Assembly: GCF_022206305.1 (NCBI RefSeq)
Contig: NZ_JAKOIW010000018.1
Coordinates: 1-64,000, forward strand
Source of the DNA: Gordonia sp. 'Campus'
GTDB taxonomy: Bacteria; Actinomycetota; Actinomycetes; Mycobacteriales; Mycobacteriaceae
Direction: 5' to 3'
DNA: 64,000 nt
The notes beneath the pieces were generated by a model. It saw only the letters and a program-made list of their open reading frames with translations. It was not told the origin of the DNA and did not search any database. Positions 55,514-62,870 of the stretch are shown here, piece by piece. Position 1 is the stretch's first letter. Each line of letters begins with the position of its first letter. The position numbers and the translations under genes are program-made.

Positions 55514-56221
55514 TCAGTGGTTGACGCGGCGCGATGTGACCGGGTTGAGGCTGCGGGCGAGCGCGTCACCCGCGACCTGGATGACGGCAACGGTGACGAT
55601 GAGCACGATGATGGTGGCGACCATGACGCCCTGGTCGAATCGCTGGTAGCCGTAGGTGACCGCCACGTAGCCGAGACCGCCCGCGCCGATGGTGCCGGCG
55701 ATCGTGGAGTACTCGATCATCGCGATCGTGTTGATCGTCAGCCCGCCCACGATGCTGGGCAGGGCCTCGGGAACCTGTGCCTTCCAGATGATCTGAGCAT
55801 GCGAACCACCGGAGGCCCGTGCGACGTCGATCGTCGAGGCCGGCACCGACCGCAACGAGTTCTCGACGATCCGCGTGAAGAACGCGATCCCCGCGATCGA
55901 CATCGGGACCACCGCGGCGGCGATGCCGATGTTGGTGCCGGTGAGCAGGCGGGTGAACGGGATGATCGCGGTCATCAGCACCAGGAACGGCAGCGATCGT
56001 CCGATGCTGATCACCCAGGACAGCGGGGTGTGCAGGGTGCGGTTCGCGAACAGGCCTCCCGGCGCGAGGTTGTGGATGAGCGCACCCAGTGGCACTCCCA
56101 CCACCAGCACGACGACCATCACGATGCTCACCATGAGGACGGTGTCCACCGCAGCGGGGATGAGCAGGTCGGGGATCTCGTCGAGCGGCACGGTGATGTT
56201 GGCCAGGTACGTCGTGCTCAC
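55514..56221 (-). CDS. metI: MetI-family ABC permease
   Basis: Membrane subunit of 235 residues with five or six helices. The coupling loop is RIVENSLRSVPASTIDVARA with the conserved Gly-Gly after it, and MIEYSTIAGTIGAGGLGYVA plus YGYQRFDQGVMV are MetI signatures. GTG start overlaps the metN stop (GTGA). Functions with MetN and MetQ to import methionine-type substrates. Confidence 0.93.
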   Translation of the reverse strand: MSTTYLANITVPLDEIPDLLIPAAVDTVLMVSIVMVVVLVVGVPLGALIHNLAPGGLFANRTLHTPLSWVISIGRSLPFLVLMTAIIPFTRLLTGTNIGIAAAVVPMSIAGIAFFTRIVENSLRSVPASTIDVARASGGSHAQIIWKAQVPEALPSIVGGLTINTIAMIEYSTIAGTIGAGGLGYVAVTYGYQRFDQGVMVATIIVLIVTVAVIQVAGDALARSLNPVTSRRVNH

Positions 56222-57267
56222 GCCGCCACCTCGGGGTCCTTGTCGGCGGCCGCGCTCGTCGCGGACTCGCCGGGCGGTTGCGCGGTCGCGGTCGGGCGGG
56301 CCACCAGGCCCAGCTCACCCGCGGCGCCGATGAATGCGGCCGCGTGTCCGCTGGGAACAGCGACGGTGAGGTCGCCGAACGCGGTTCCGTCGATCGTCTG
56401 GATGTTGGCCCCCAGCATCGAGATCGGCAGATCCAGTCGTCTGCTGAGCCGCGTCAGCCAATCGGCCGGAACCCTCGCCGAGTTGTAGACGACCGACACC
56501 GAGGTCTCCGTGGATGCAGGTGGTGCGCTGGGACCGCGGGGCCGGAGTGATTGTCCGAGAACAGAATTTGAATCGAGGACCAGATCCTGCAACCGGCCGT
56601 GCTCCACGATCCGGCCGTGGTCGAGCCTGCCGACGGTGTCGGCGACGCGCACGATCGTGTCCATCTCGTGGGTGATGAAGACGACCGCGAGCCCGAGTTC
56701 GTCCCGCACTGCGGCGAGAAGTCGCAGGAAGGTGTCTGTCGCAGCCGGATCGAGTCCCGAGGTGGCCTCATCGGACAACAGGACCGACGGCTTCAGCGCG
56801 AGAGCCCGGGCGATGCCGACACGTTGACGCTGGCCGCCCGACAGTTGATGCGGGTAGAGGCCGGCCTTGTCCGCGAGGCCCACGAGGTCGAGCAGTTCCG
56901 CGACCCTCGCGGCAGTGGACCGCCGCGTCGCGCCGAGGTACTCGAGAGGCAGCGCGACGTTCTGCGCGGCGGTCCGTCGCGAGAGCAGGCTCGCCGACTG
57001 GAAGACGGTGCCGATCCGCCGCCGTGCGTCGCGCAGACCCGACGAGCCGAGCGCGGTGAGATCCTCACCGTTGACGACGACGTTCCCGGATGTCGGACGC
57101 TCCAACAGGTTCAGGCATCGCGCCAGGGTGCTCTTGCCCGCTCCGGACGGTCCGACAACGGCGAAGATCTCACCTGCGTCGACCGTGAACCCCACATCGT
57201 CGAGCACGGTGGTCGGGTCGGGCGACCCCACCCCGAACACCTTGGTCAGGCCGACGACCTCGATCAC
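56218..57267 (-). CDS. metN: MetN-family ABC ATPase with NIL domain
   Basis: ATPase of 349 residues. Walker A GPSGAGKST, signature LSGGQRQR, Walker B VLLSDEATSGLD and the switch His in FITHEMD are complete, and the order and SDEATSGLDP wording are typical of MetN. A ligand-sensing NIL domain lies at about 255-320, which in MetN mediates inhibition by methionine. A Pro/Ala-rich tail follows. GTG start overlaps the stop of the monooxygenase gene upstream (GTGA), so import and oxidation are coupled. Confidence 0.94.
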   Translation of the reverse strand: MIEVVGLTKVFGVGSPDPTTVLDDVGFTVDAGEIFAVVGPSGAGKSTLARCLNLLERPTSGNVVVNGEDLTALGSSGLRDARRRIGTVFQSASLLSRRTAAQNVALPLEYLGATRRSTAARVAELLDLVGLADKAGLYPHQLSGGQRQRVGIARALALKPSVLLSDEATSGLDPAATDTFLRLLAAVRDELGLAVVFITHEMDTIVRVADTVGRLDHGRIVEHGRLQDLVLDSNSVLGQSLRPRGPSAPPASTETSVSVVYNSARVPADWLTRLSRRLDLPISMLGANIQTIDGTAFGDLTVAVPSGHAAAFIGAAGELGLVARPTATAQPPGESATSAAADKDPEVAA

Positions 57268-58715
57268 CTGGTCGCTCCATCCGTGATGAGCCGACTCTTC
57301 TCGCGTACGGAATCATCGATCGTCGAGTTGACCCCGCCGACCCGGTAGCTCGCGCCGCGATGAGTGTCGGGCAGGTGATCGCCCCGGTTGAACAGCTTGT
57401 GCCGCAACGTTCCCGGAACGTAGTCGCGGTCGTAGAGACCGCGGCGTTCCAGTGCAGGCAGGACGTGGGTGATGATGTCCTCGAACGACCCCGGTGTCAC
57501 CGCATAGGCGACGTTGAACCCGTCGACGTCGGTCTCGGTCACCCAGTCCTGCAGGGCTTCGGCCACCTCGTCGCCGGAACCGATGAGCACCGGACCCATT
57601 CCGCCGATGCCTCCCCATGCCGCGATGTCTCGCACGCGCCATTCCTCGCCGCTCTCACTCGCCTGTGAGAAGGCGGCCACCGCGGACTGGATGGCGTTGC
57701 TGTGTACGTTGCCGATCGGCTCGTCGAGCTGATAGCTCGCGAGGTCGATGCCCATCCACCCCGACATGAACACCAGTGCGCCTTCATCGCTGGTGTAGGA
57801 CTGGTACTCCTGCGCCTTGGCCCGCGCCGCCTCCGGCGTCGAATCGGTGATGATCGTCAGCAGGGTGTAGATCTTCGCGTCGTACGGATCGCGGCCGGCG
57901 AGGACGAGTTCTTCCCGGGTTCGCGCGACGACATCGCGCAGGATGGCCTTCGTGGGCGCCGCGACGAAGATCGCCTCGGCGTTCTCCGCGGCGAATCGTC
58001 GACCGCGCGGTGACGCGCCCGCCTGGTAGATGACCGGAGACCCCTGCGGGGACGGCTCCGACAGATGGATACCCGGCACCGTGAAGTGGGTGCCGTGGTG
58101 GCCGATGTGATGAACCTTGGCCGGGTCGGCGAAGATGCCGGCGTCGCGGTCTCGCAGCACCGCGCCGCGCTCCCACGACCCTTCCCACAGCTTGTACAAC
58201 ACCGTGAGGTACTCGTCGGCGTGGTCGTAGCGCGCGTCGTGTTCGAGTTGGTCGTCGGCGCCCATGTTGCGAGCCGCCGCCGGCAGGTACCCCGTCACGA
58301 CGTTCCAGCCGACACGGCCGCGGGTGAGGTGGTCGAGTGTCGACAGCCGGCGAGCGAACGGATAGGGATGTTCGAAGCCGGTTCCGGTGGTGATGCCGAA
58401 TCCGAGATGCTCCGTCGCATGCGCCATCGCCGAGACGAGCAGCAGCGGGTCGTTGACGGGGATCTGCGCCCCTTGCCGGATGGCGGCCTCGTCGGTCCCC
58501 GCATATACGTCGTAGGTGCCCAGTACGTCGGCGATGAACAGTCCGTCGAAACCGCCGGTCTCGAGCAGTCGGGCGAGGTCTACCCAGTAGTCGATGGTGT
58601 TGTAGTTCCACGACCGGTCGGCGGGGTGGCGCCACAGGCCCGGCGACTGATGCGCCACGCAGTTCATGTCGAAGGCGTTGAAACGGATCTTGCGAGAGGT
58701 GTTCGGTTCTGACAC
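57264..58715 (-). CDS. DszA/NtaA-like FMN-dependent monooxygenase heading the met operon
   Basis: A 483-residue LLM monooxygenase. HYGTHF-type regions and blocks such as RRLSTLDHLTRGRVGWNVVT, LEHDARYDHADEYL, GIFADPAKVHHIGHHGTHF and GSPVIYQAGASPRGRRFAAE agree well with dibenzothiophene-sulfone monooxygenase DszA as I remember it. Being first in a GTGA-coupled unit with metN, metI and metQ points to oxidative attack on an imported organosulfur compound. The GTG at 58715 has no ribosome site; the true start could be elsewhere within the first residues. The reductase is not encoded nearby. Confidence 0.85.
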   Translation of the reverse strand: MSEPNTSRKIRFNAFDMNCVAHQSPGLWRHPADRSWNYNTIDYWVDLARLLETGGFDGLFIADVLGTYDVYAGTDEAAIRQGAQIPVNDPLLLVSAMAHATEHLGFGITTGTGFEHPYPFARRLSTLDHLTRGRVGWNVVTGYLPAAARNMGADDQLEHDARYDHADEYLTVLYKLWEGSWERGAVLRDRDAGIFADPAKVHHIGHHGTHFTVPGIHLSEPSPQGSPVIYQAGASPRGRRFAAENAEAIFVAAPTKAILRDVVARTREELVLAGRDPYDAKIYTLLTIITDSTPEAARAKAQEYQSYTSDEGALVFMSGWMGIDLASYQLDEPIGNVHSNAIQSAVAAFSQASESGEEWRVRDIAAWGGIGGMGPVLIGSGDEVAEALQDWVTETDVDGFNVAYAVTPGSFEDIITHVLPALERRGLYDRDYVPGTLRHKLFNRGDHLPDTHRGASYRVGGVNSTIDDSVREKSRLITDGATR

Positions 58716-58772
58716 CGGAGGAATGATGCTGACCGATCCGCGCAGTGACCATCATTGAGCCCATCGCGAACC

Positions 58773-58778
58773 TAAACT
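58773..58778 (+). promoter_or_regulatory. Candidate -10 element of the DinB-like gene
   Basis: TAAACT ends 6 bases before the ATG at 58785. No ribosome site is seen. Confidence 0.35.
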
Positions 58779-58784
58779 TGCCGC

Positions 58785-59288
58785 ATGCGATCCACCGATG
58801 TGTTACTCGACGGTCTCGGCCGAGTCGCCGACAATGTGCACGCCGTCCTCGACGGCGTGGGACACGATGTGCTCAACCGCGCTCCGGCGCCGGGTGCCAA
58901 CACCATCGCTTGGCTGGTGTGGCATCTGACGCGGGTCCAGGACTCGCACATCGCCGACGTGGCCGGAACGGACGAGGTATGGGTGACCCAGGGGTGGGCC
59001 GAGCGCTTCGACCTTCCGTTCGCGGCGTCGGAGATCGGTTACGGGCAGTCGGCCGAGGACGCGGCTCGCGTCGTCGTCGAAGACCCGGCGTTGCTTCGGG
59101 CCTACTACGACGCAACGCACGCGGTCAGCGTGGATTACATTGCGGCGCTGTCTGATTCGGATCTCGATCGGGTGATCGACGACAACTGGGACCCGCCGGT
59201 GACGCTGGGCGTCCGTCTTGTGAGCGTGGTCGACGACGACGCCCAGCATGTAGGTCAGGCCGCGTACGTGCGGGGTCTGCTCTCCTGA
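58785..59288 (+). CDS. DinB-like / mycothiol-dependent enzyme fold protein
   Basis: A 167-residue four-helix-bundle protein of the DinB/DUF664 group. The metal-binding histidines appear as WLVWHLTRVQDSHI (about 43-56) and DDDAQHVGQAAYVRGLL at the C-terminus, the usual three-His pattern. Such proteins in actinobacteria act as mycothiol- or bacillithiol-type S-transferases, or are unassigned. It is divergent from the DszA-like gene (69-base gap). Confidence 0.85.
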   Translation: MRSTDVLLDGLGRVADNVHAVLDGVGHDVLNRAPAPGANTIAWLVWHLTRVQDSHIADVAGTDEVWVTQGWAERFDLPFAASEIGYGQSAEDAARVVVEDPALLRAYYDATHAVSVDYIAALSDSDLDRVIDDNWDPPVTLGVRLVSVVDDDAQHVGQAAYVRGLLS

Positions 59289-59420
59289 CGTGGTGCGGCT
59301 GCCTCGGTGTCGTGCTCACCGGGCTCCGCGATCCTCGCATCGCCTGAGTCGGGATCCTGTAGCGAACGATGGCACATGACACCGTTGTTCGCCACCGAAT
59401 CCCGACTGCCCGCGAGACGA

Positions 59421-59834
59421 TCAGGAGATGCAGCCCCGGAACGTCTGGAAGTCACCGGCGAAAGCCGGTCCCTTGCAGGTGGGGCCGTTCTTGCCGTCGA
59501 CGACGACTTCGCCACCGGGGCCGGCGATACCGATGGCCAGACCGGGGCGGATGCCGTTCATGGTGACCGTCGCGCCGGGGCCCAGTGCGATCGCCGCGGG
59601 TCCCGCGAAGTTGTCGGCCGAGGAGGTCGCCGTGCCGCCGTTGTCGGTGATGGCGAGCGACAGTCCGGTGGGGCCGGATTCCGCGCTGCAGGAGTCCGCC
59701 GACGCGGACTGTCCGGGCAGCGCCGGACAGATGGTGGGTGCTGCGCTCGCGGACGGGGCGGCAGCGAGGGACACTGCGGTCGCACCGGCGGCCGCGACGA
59801 CGAAACCGAGAGCTGTGCGCGTAACTGTCTTCAT
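59421..59834 (-). CDS. Small secreted protein
   Basis: A 137-residue exported protein with a classic signal peptide ending SASA (cleavage near residue 32). The mature part is Gly/Ala/Ser-rich with four cysteines (TICPAL, SCSAES, TCKGP, GCIS), probably two disulfides, and a repetitive beta-like pattern (AIALGPGATVTMNGIRPG). I cannot assign a function; similar small secreted proteins occur in mycolata. It stands alone between convergent and divergent neighbours. Confidence 0.72.
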   Translation of the reverse strand: MKTVTRTALGFVVAAAGATAVSLAAAPSASAAPTICPALPGQSASADSCSAESGPTGLSLAITDNGGTATSSADNFAGPAAIALGPGATVTMNGIRPGLAIGIAGPGGEVVVDGKNGPTCKGPAFAGDFQTFRGCIS

Positions 59835-59953
59835 GATCGGACTCCTGTTGTCGAGGAACGATGTGTCATGCGTTGAGCGATTCGGAGTGACCGTAGGGCT
59901 GGATGGGAACGATGGGCGCCCCGCCTCGCACCAGCACGGGTGCCCACTCCGCG

Positions 59954-59959
59954 TAGCGT
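59954..59959 (+). promoter_or_regulatory. Candidate -10 element of the F420-type LLM gene
   Basis: TAGCGT ends 6 bases before the GTG at 59966. Confidence 0.35.
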
Positions 59960-59965
59960 GGAAAC

Positions 59966-60895
59966 GTGCAGCTGCGAATTTTCACCGAACCCCAGCAGGG
60001 TGCCACCTACGACGACCTCCTCGCGGTCGCGAAGGCGGCCGAAGAACTCGACTATGACGCGTTCTTCCGCTCCGACCACTTCACCGGGATGGGTGGCGAC
60101 GGCCTGCCCGGTCCCACCGACGCGTGGATCACGCTGGCCGGCCTCGCGCGTGAGACCTCCCGCATCCGACTGGGGACCCTGGTCTCCTCGGCGACCTTCC
60201 GACTGCCCGGCCCCTTCGCCATCGCTGTCGCCCAGGTCGATCAGATGAGCGGTGGCCGTGTGGAGTTGGGCATCGGCACCGGTTGGCACGAACGTGAGCA
60301 CGAGGCCTACGGGATACCGTTCCCGCCGCTGAAGGAACGATTCGAGCGGCTCGAGGAGAATCTCGAGATCATCACCGGCCTCTGGGAGACTCCGCTCGGC
60401 GACGAGTTCGATCACCAGGGGAAGCACTTTCAACTCACCCGGTCTCCCGCATTGCCCAAGCCCGTGCAGACCCCGCACCCGCCGATCATCATCGGTGGCA
60501 GCGGCAAGAAGCGAACGCCCGCGCTCGCAGCACGTTTCGCCGACGAGTTCAACGTCGTGTTCCAGCCGCTCGACGTCGCCGCGGACCTCATCGGCCGCGT
60601 GCGGGACGCGTGCACCGACAGCGGTCGCGACCCGGAGGGCCTCACCTACTCGGCGGCACTCGTATTGTGCTGCGGCAAAGACGAATCCGAGTTCCGGCGC
60701 CGCGCCGAGGCGATCGGTCGTGAACCGGAGGAGCTGCGCGAGAACGGTGCTGCGGGTACCCCCGACGAGGTGGCGGCGAAGATCGAGACCTACCGGGAAC
60801 TCGGCGTGACACGGATGTACCTGCAGACGCTCGACCTGTCCGACCTGGACCACCTGGAGCTCGTCGCGTCGAAGGTGGCGCCGCAACTCACCTGA
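59966..60895 (+). CDS. LLM class F420-dependent oxidoreductase
   Basis: A 309-residue luciferase-fold oxidoreductase of the actinobacterial F420 type. Marks are RSDHFTGMGGDGLPGPTDAW near the N-terminus, RLGTLVSSATFRLPGPFA, GRVELGIGTGWHEREHEAYG and PIIIGGSGKKRTPALAARFAD. The GTG start matches the family N-terminus (MQLRIFTEPQQGATY). These enzymes reduce or oxidise diverse substrates with deazaflavin F420; the substrate here is unknown. Confidence 0.87.
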   Translation: MQLRIFTEPQQGATYDDLLAVAKAAEELDYDAFFRSDHFTGMGGDGLPGPTDAWITLAGLARETSRIRLGTLVSSATFRLPGPFAIAVAQVDQMSGGRVELGIGTGWHEREHEAYGIPFPPLKERFERLEENLEIITGLWETPLGDEFDHQGKHFQLTRSPALPKPVQTPHPPIIIGGSGKKRTPALAARFADEFNVVFQPLDVAADLIGRVRDACTDSGRDPEGLTYSAALVLCCGKDESEFRRRAEAIGREPEELRENGAAGTPDEVAAKIETYRELGVTRMYLQTLDLSDLDHLELVASKVAPQLT

Positions 60896-60968
60896 TCCGT
60901 CGGCACGGGCACGGTTGTTTCTCGCGGCTCTTTCTCGCGACACGGTCCTGACGACGGGCGGCATGAGC

Positions 60969-60974
60969 CATAAT
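60969..60974 (+). promoter_or_regulatory. Candidate -10 element of the small coiled-coil gene
   Basis: CATAAT ends 7 bases before the ATG at 60982. Confidence 0.3.
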
Positions 60975-60981
60975 CCACCTC

Positions 60982-61371
60982 ATGGCCGACAGAGGCGAGC
61001 ACTCGTCATCGCGACCGCCGGAACGGCAGCGCATCAAGAAACTCGCGCAGGCCGCACTCAACGCCGACGTGACCGTGGATCAGCTGGAGAGCATCCTCGC
61101 CGACATGGGGGAGACTCTCGAAGGTATCGGTCCGACCATGGACGGATTGAATTCGACGATCGTGAAGCTCGACGACACCCTCGTCCGCCTGTCGGGAACC
61201 CTCGATCAGGTGGACGCCACCGTGGACCGGATGTCCGACATCGTGGGCCGTCTCGAGCGCGTGGTCGGGCGCGTCGAGGCCATGGTGGGTGTCGGCGAGG
61301 CCGCGCTCCGGCCGCTCGGCGCGCTCGAAGCCGCGGGCAGATCGGTGGCCGCGCGACTCGGCTGGCACTGA
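60982..61371 (+). CDS. Hypothetical coiled-coil protein
   Basis: I do not recognise this 129-residue protein. After a polar N-terminus it forms a long heptad-type helix (LESILADMGETLEGIGPTMD through DRMSDIVGRLERVVGRVEAM), with evenly spaced Leu/Val/Ile, and a short Ala/Gly-rich end. It has no membrane helix. The composition and codon pattern look coding. The lipase gene follows 67 bases later, so they may be cotranscribed. Confidence 0.65.
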   Translation: MADRGEHSSSRPPERQRIKKLAQAALNADVTVDQLESILADMGETLEGIGPTMDGLNSTIVKLDDTLVRLSGTLDQVDATVDRMSDIVGRLERVVGRVEAMVGVGEAALRPLGALEAAGRSVAARLGWH

Positions 61372-61438
61372 ACGACCACACCGATTCGTCTCGGGTGCTT
61401 CAGGCCCGGGCATCCGACGACTTGAGCGAGATCAGGGA

Positions 61439-62287
61439 ATGACACCGGAAGAACACAGTTTTCGCGGCGGCCACGGTCACACGATCGTCTACGACGTCCA
61501 TCGTCCCGAGGGCACGCCACGCGGTGTCGTCGTCATCGTGCACGGCCTCGCCGAGCACGGGCGCAGATATGGCCACGTCGCGCAGCGACTCGTCGACGCC
61601 GACTACGTGGTGGCGATCCCTGACCACGTCGGTCACGGTCGGTCCGGCGGCAAGCGGCTTCGGGTACGCCGCTTCGCCGACTTCACCGATGACCTCGGCA
61701 CCGTGCTCGCTCACGTCGCCGACCCCGCGCTCCCGACGTTCTTGCTCGGGCACAGCATGGGAGGGTGCATCGCGCTGGATTACGCGCTCGACCACCAGGA
61801 CAAGGTCGACGGGCTGGTCCTGTCCGGAGCAGCGGTGCTGCCCGGCGACGACCTGCCTGCCCTGGCCGTCCGGTTCGCGCCGCTGATCGGCCGGATCGCC
61901 CCCGGGTTGCCGACCACCGAACTGAGCAGCTCGAGCATCTCGCGCGACCCCGCGGTCGTCGCCGCGTACGACGCCGATCCGCTGGTCACCCGCGGAAAGA
62001 TCCCGGCCGGGCTCGGCGGCGCGATGATCGCGACGATGCGATCGTTCCCCGATCGCCTGCCGTCGCTGCAGTTGCCTCTCTTGGTCATGCACGGCAGCGA
62101 TGACCAGCTCACCGACCCCCGGGGGAGCGAGATGGTGGACCGGCTCGCCGGTTCACCTGACAAGAAGCTCGTCATCTACGACGACCTGTACCACGAGATC
62201 TTCAACGAGCCGGAACAGGACGTGGTCCTCGAGGAGGTCATCGTCTGGCTCGCCCGGCACACCGCGGGGTCGCCGCCCTCGCCCTGA
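61439..62287 (+). CDS. Monoacylglycerol lipase (alpha/beta hydrolase)
   Basis: A 282-residue serine hydrolase of the monoglyceride-lipase type (mycobacterial Rv0183 relative). The oxyanion-hole region is VIVHGLAEHGRRYGHVA, the nucleophile elbow GHSMGG is near residue 105, the acid is Asp in MHGSDDQLTD, and the His is in LYHEIFNEPE. A lid region lies between. The ATG 61439 follows CAGGGA; the open frame upstream belongs to the preceding gene's shadow. Would release free fatty acid and glycerol. Confidence 0.9.
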   Translation: MTPEEHSFRGGHGHTIVYDVHRPEGTPRGVVVIVHGLAEHGRRYGHVAQRLVDADYVVAIPDHVGHGRSGGKRLRVRRFADFTDDLGTVLAHVADPALPTFLLGHSMGGCIALDYALDHQDKVDGLVLSGAAVLPGDDLPALAVRFAPLIGRIAPGLPTTELSSSSISRDPAVVAAYDADPLVTRGKIPAGLGGAMIATMRSFPDRLPSLQLPLLVMHGSDDQLTDPRGSEMVDRLAGSPDKKLVIYDDLYHEIFNEPEQDVVLEEVIVWLARHTAGSPPSP

Positions 62288-62316
62288 AGCGGGGATCGCC
62301 CTGAAGCGGGGATAGC

Positions 62317-62760
62317 TCAGAGCAGTCGCACCAGGACGCCGGCCACCAGAACGACCACGCCACCGATCTCACCCACGATCAGGGCGAGCATGAACAAGTA
62401 GGTGCCCGGCGTCGGGTCGACGAACTGGTTGGTGGTGTCGCGCAGTGCGCCGTGTAGGCAGTACGCGGCGATGGCGGCGACGAAGAACACGATCGGCACC
62501 GCGGCGGCGATCAGGTTGACCGGGGTCGAGAACTCGCTCAGCTCGACCAGCGCCGCGAGCACCAAGGTGGCGAACGAATACATCAGTGCCGCGCGGTGCG
62601 CGATGTCGACGTAGACATGCGCGCTTCGGTCCGGAGATGTCCGGATGCCGTGGTACTTCCACACACCGAGCGCGAGACCCCACACGAGGATCCCGCCGGA
62701 GGCGAGCACCACGATGGCCGTGTCGGTACCGATGGTGTCGGCGAGGTCGGCGGCAGGCAT
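62317..62760 (-). CDS. Conserved membrane protein, four helices
   Basis: A 147-residue protein with four predicted membrane helices (about 15-35, 55-75, 80-100, 120-145) and a short conserved loop GALRDTTNQFVDPTPG. It has the look of a small actinobacterial integral membrane protein of unknown function. It is convergent with the lipase gene (29 bases). I cannot assign a role. Confidence 0.72.
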   Translation of the reverse strand: MPAADLADTIGTDTAIVVLASGGILVWGLALGVWKYHGIRTSPDRSAHVYVDIAHRAALMYSFATLVLAALVELSEFSTPVNLIAAAVPIVFFVAAIAAYCLHGALRDTTNQFVDPTPGTYLFMLALIVGEIGGVVVLVAGVLVRLL

Positions 62761-62811
62761 GGCTGCACGCTAGCAGCCGGCGCGGATGCCGAGACGACTC
62801 GCTCACGTATC

Positions 62812-62849
62812 CCGTTCCCGCTCACGCACTCCTGCGTGAACGGGAACGG
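62812..62849 (-). terminator. Hairpin after the mycolyltransferase gene
   Basis: CCGTTCCCG and CACGCA pair with TGCGTG and CGGGAACGG around a CTCC loop, with one 2-by-2 internal mismatch. It lies 21 bases past the stop codon at 62871 in the direction of that gene. No T run is seen. Confidence 0.6.
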
Positions 62850-62870
62850 AAACGGAAGCGGGAACCTTCG

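Noticed and set aside
58716..58784. SAM-type or other riboswitch before the met operon
   Set aside because: Only 69 bases separate the divergent genes and no aptamer-like stems were seen.
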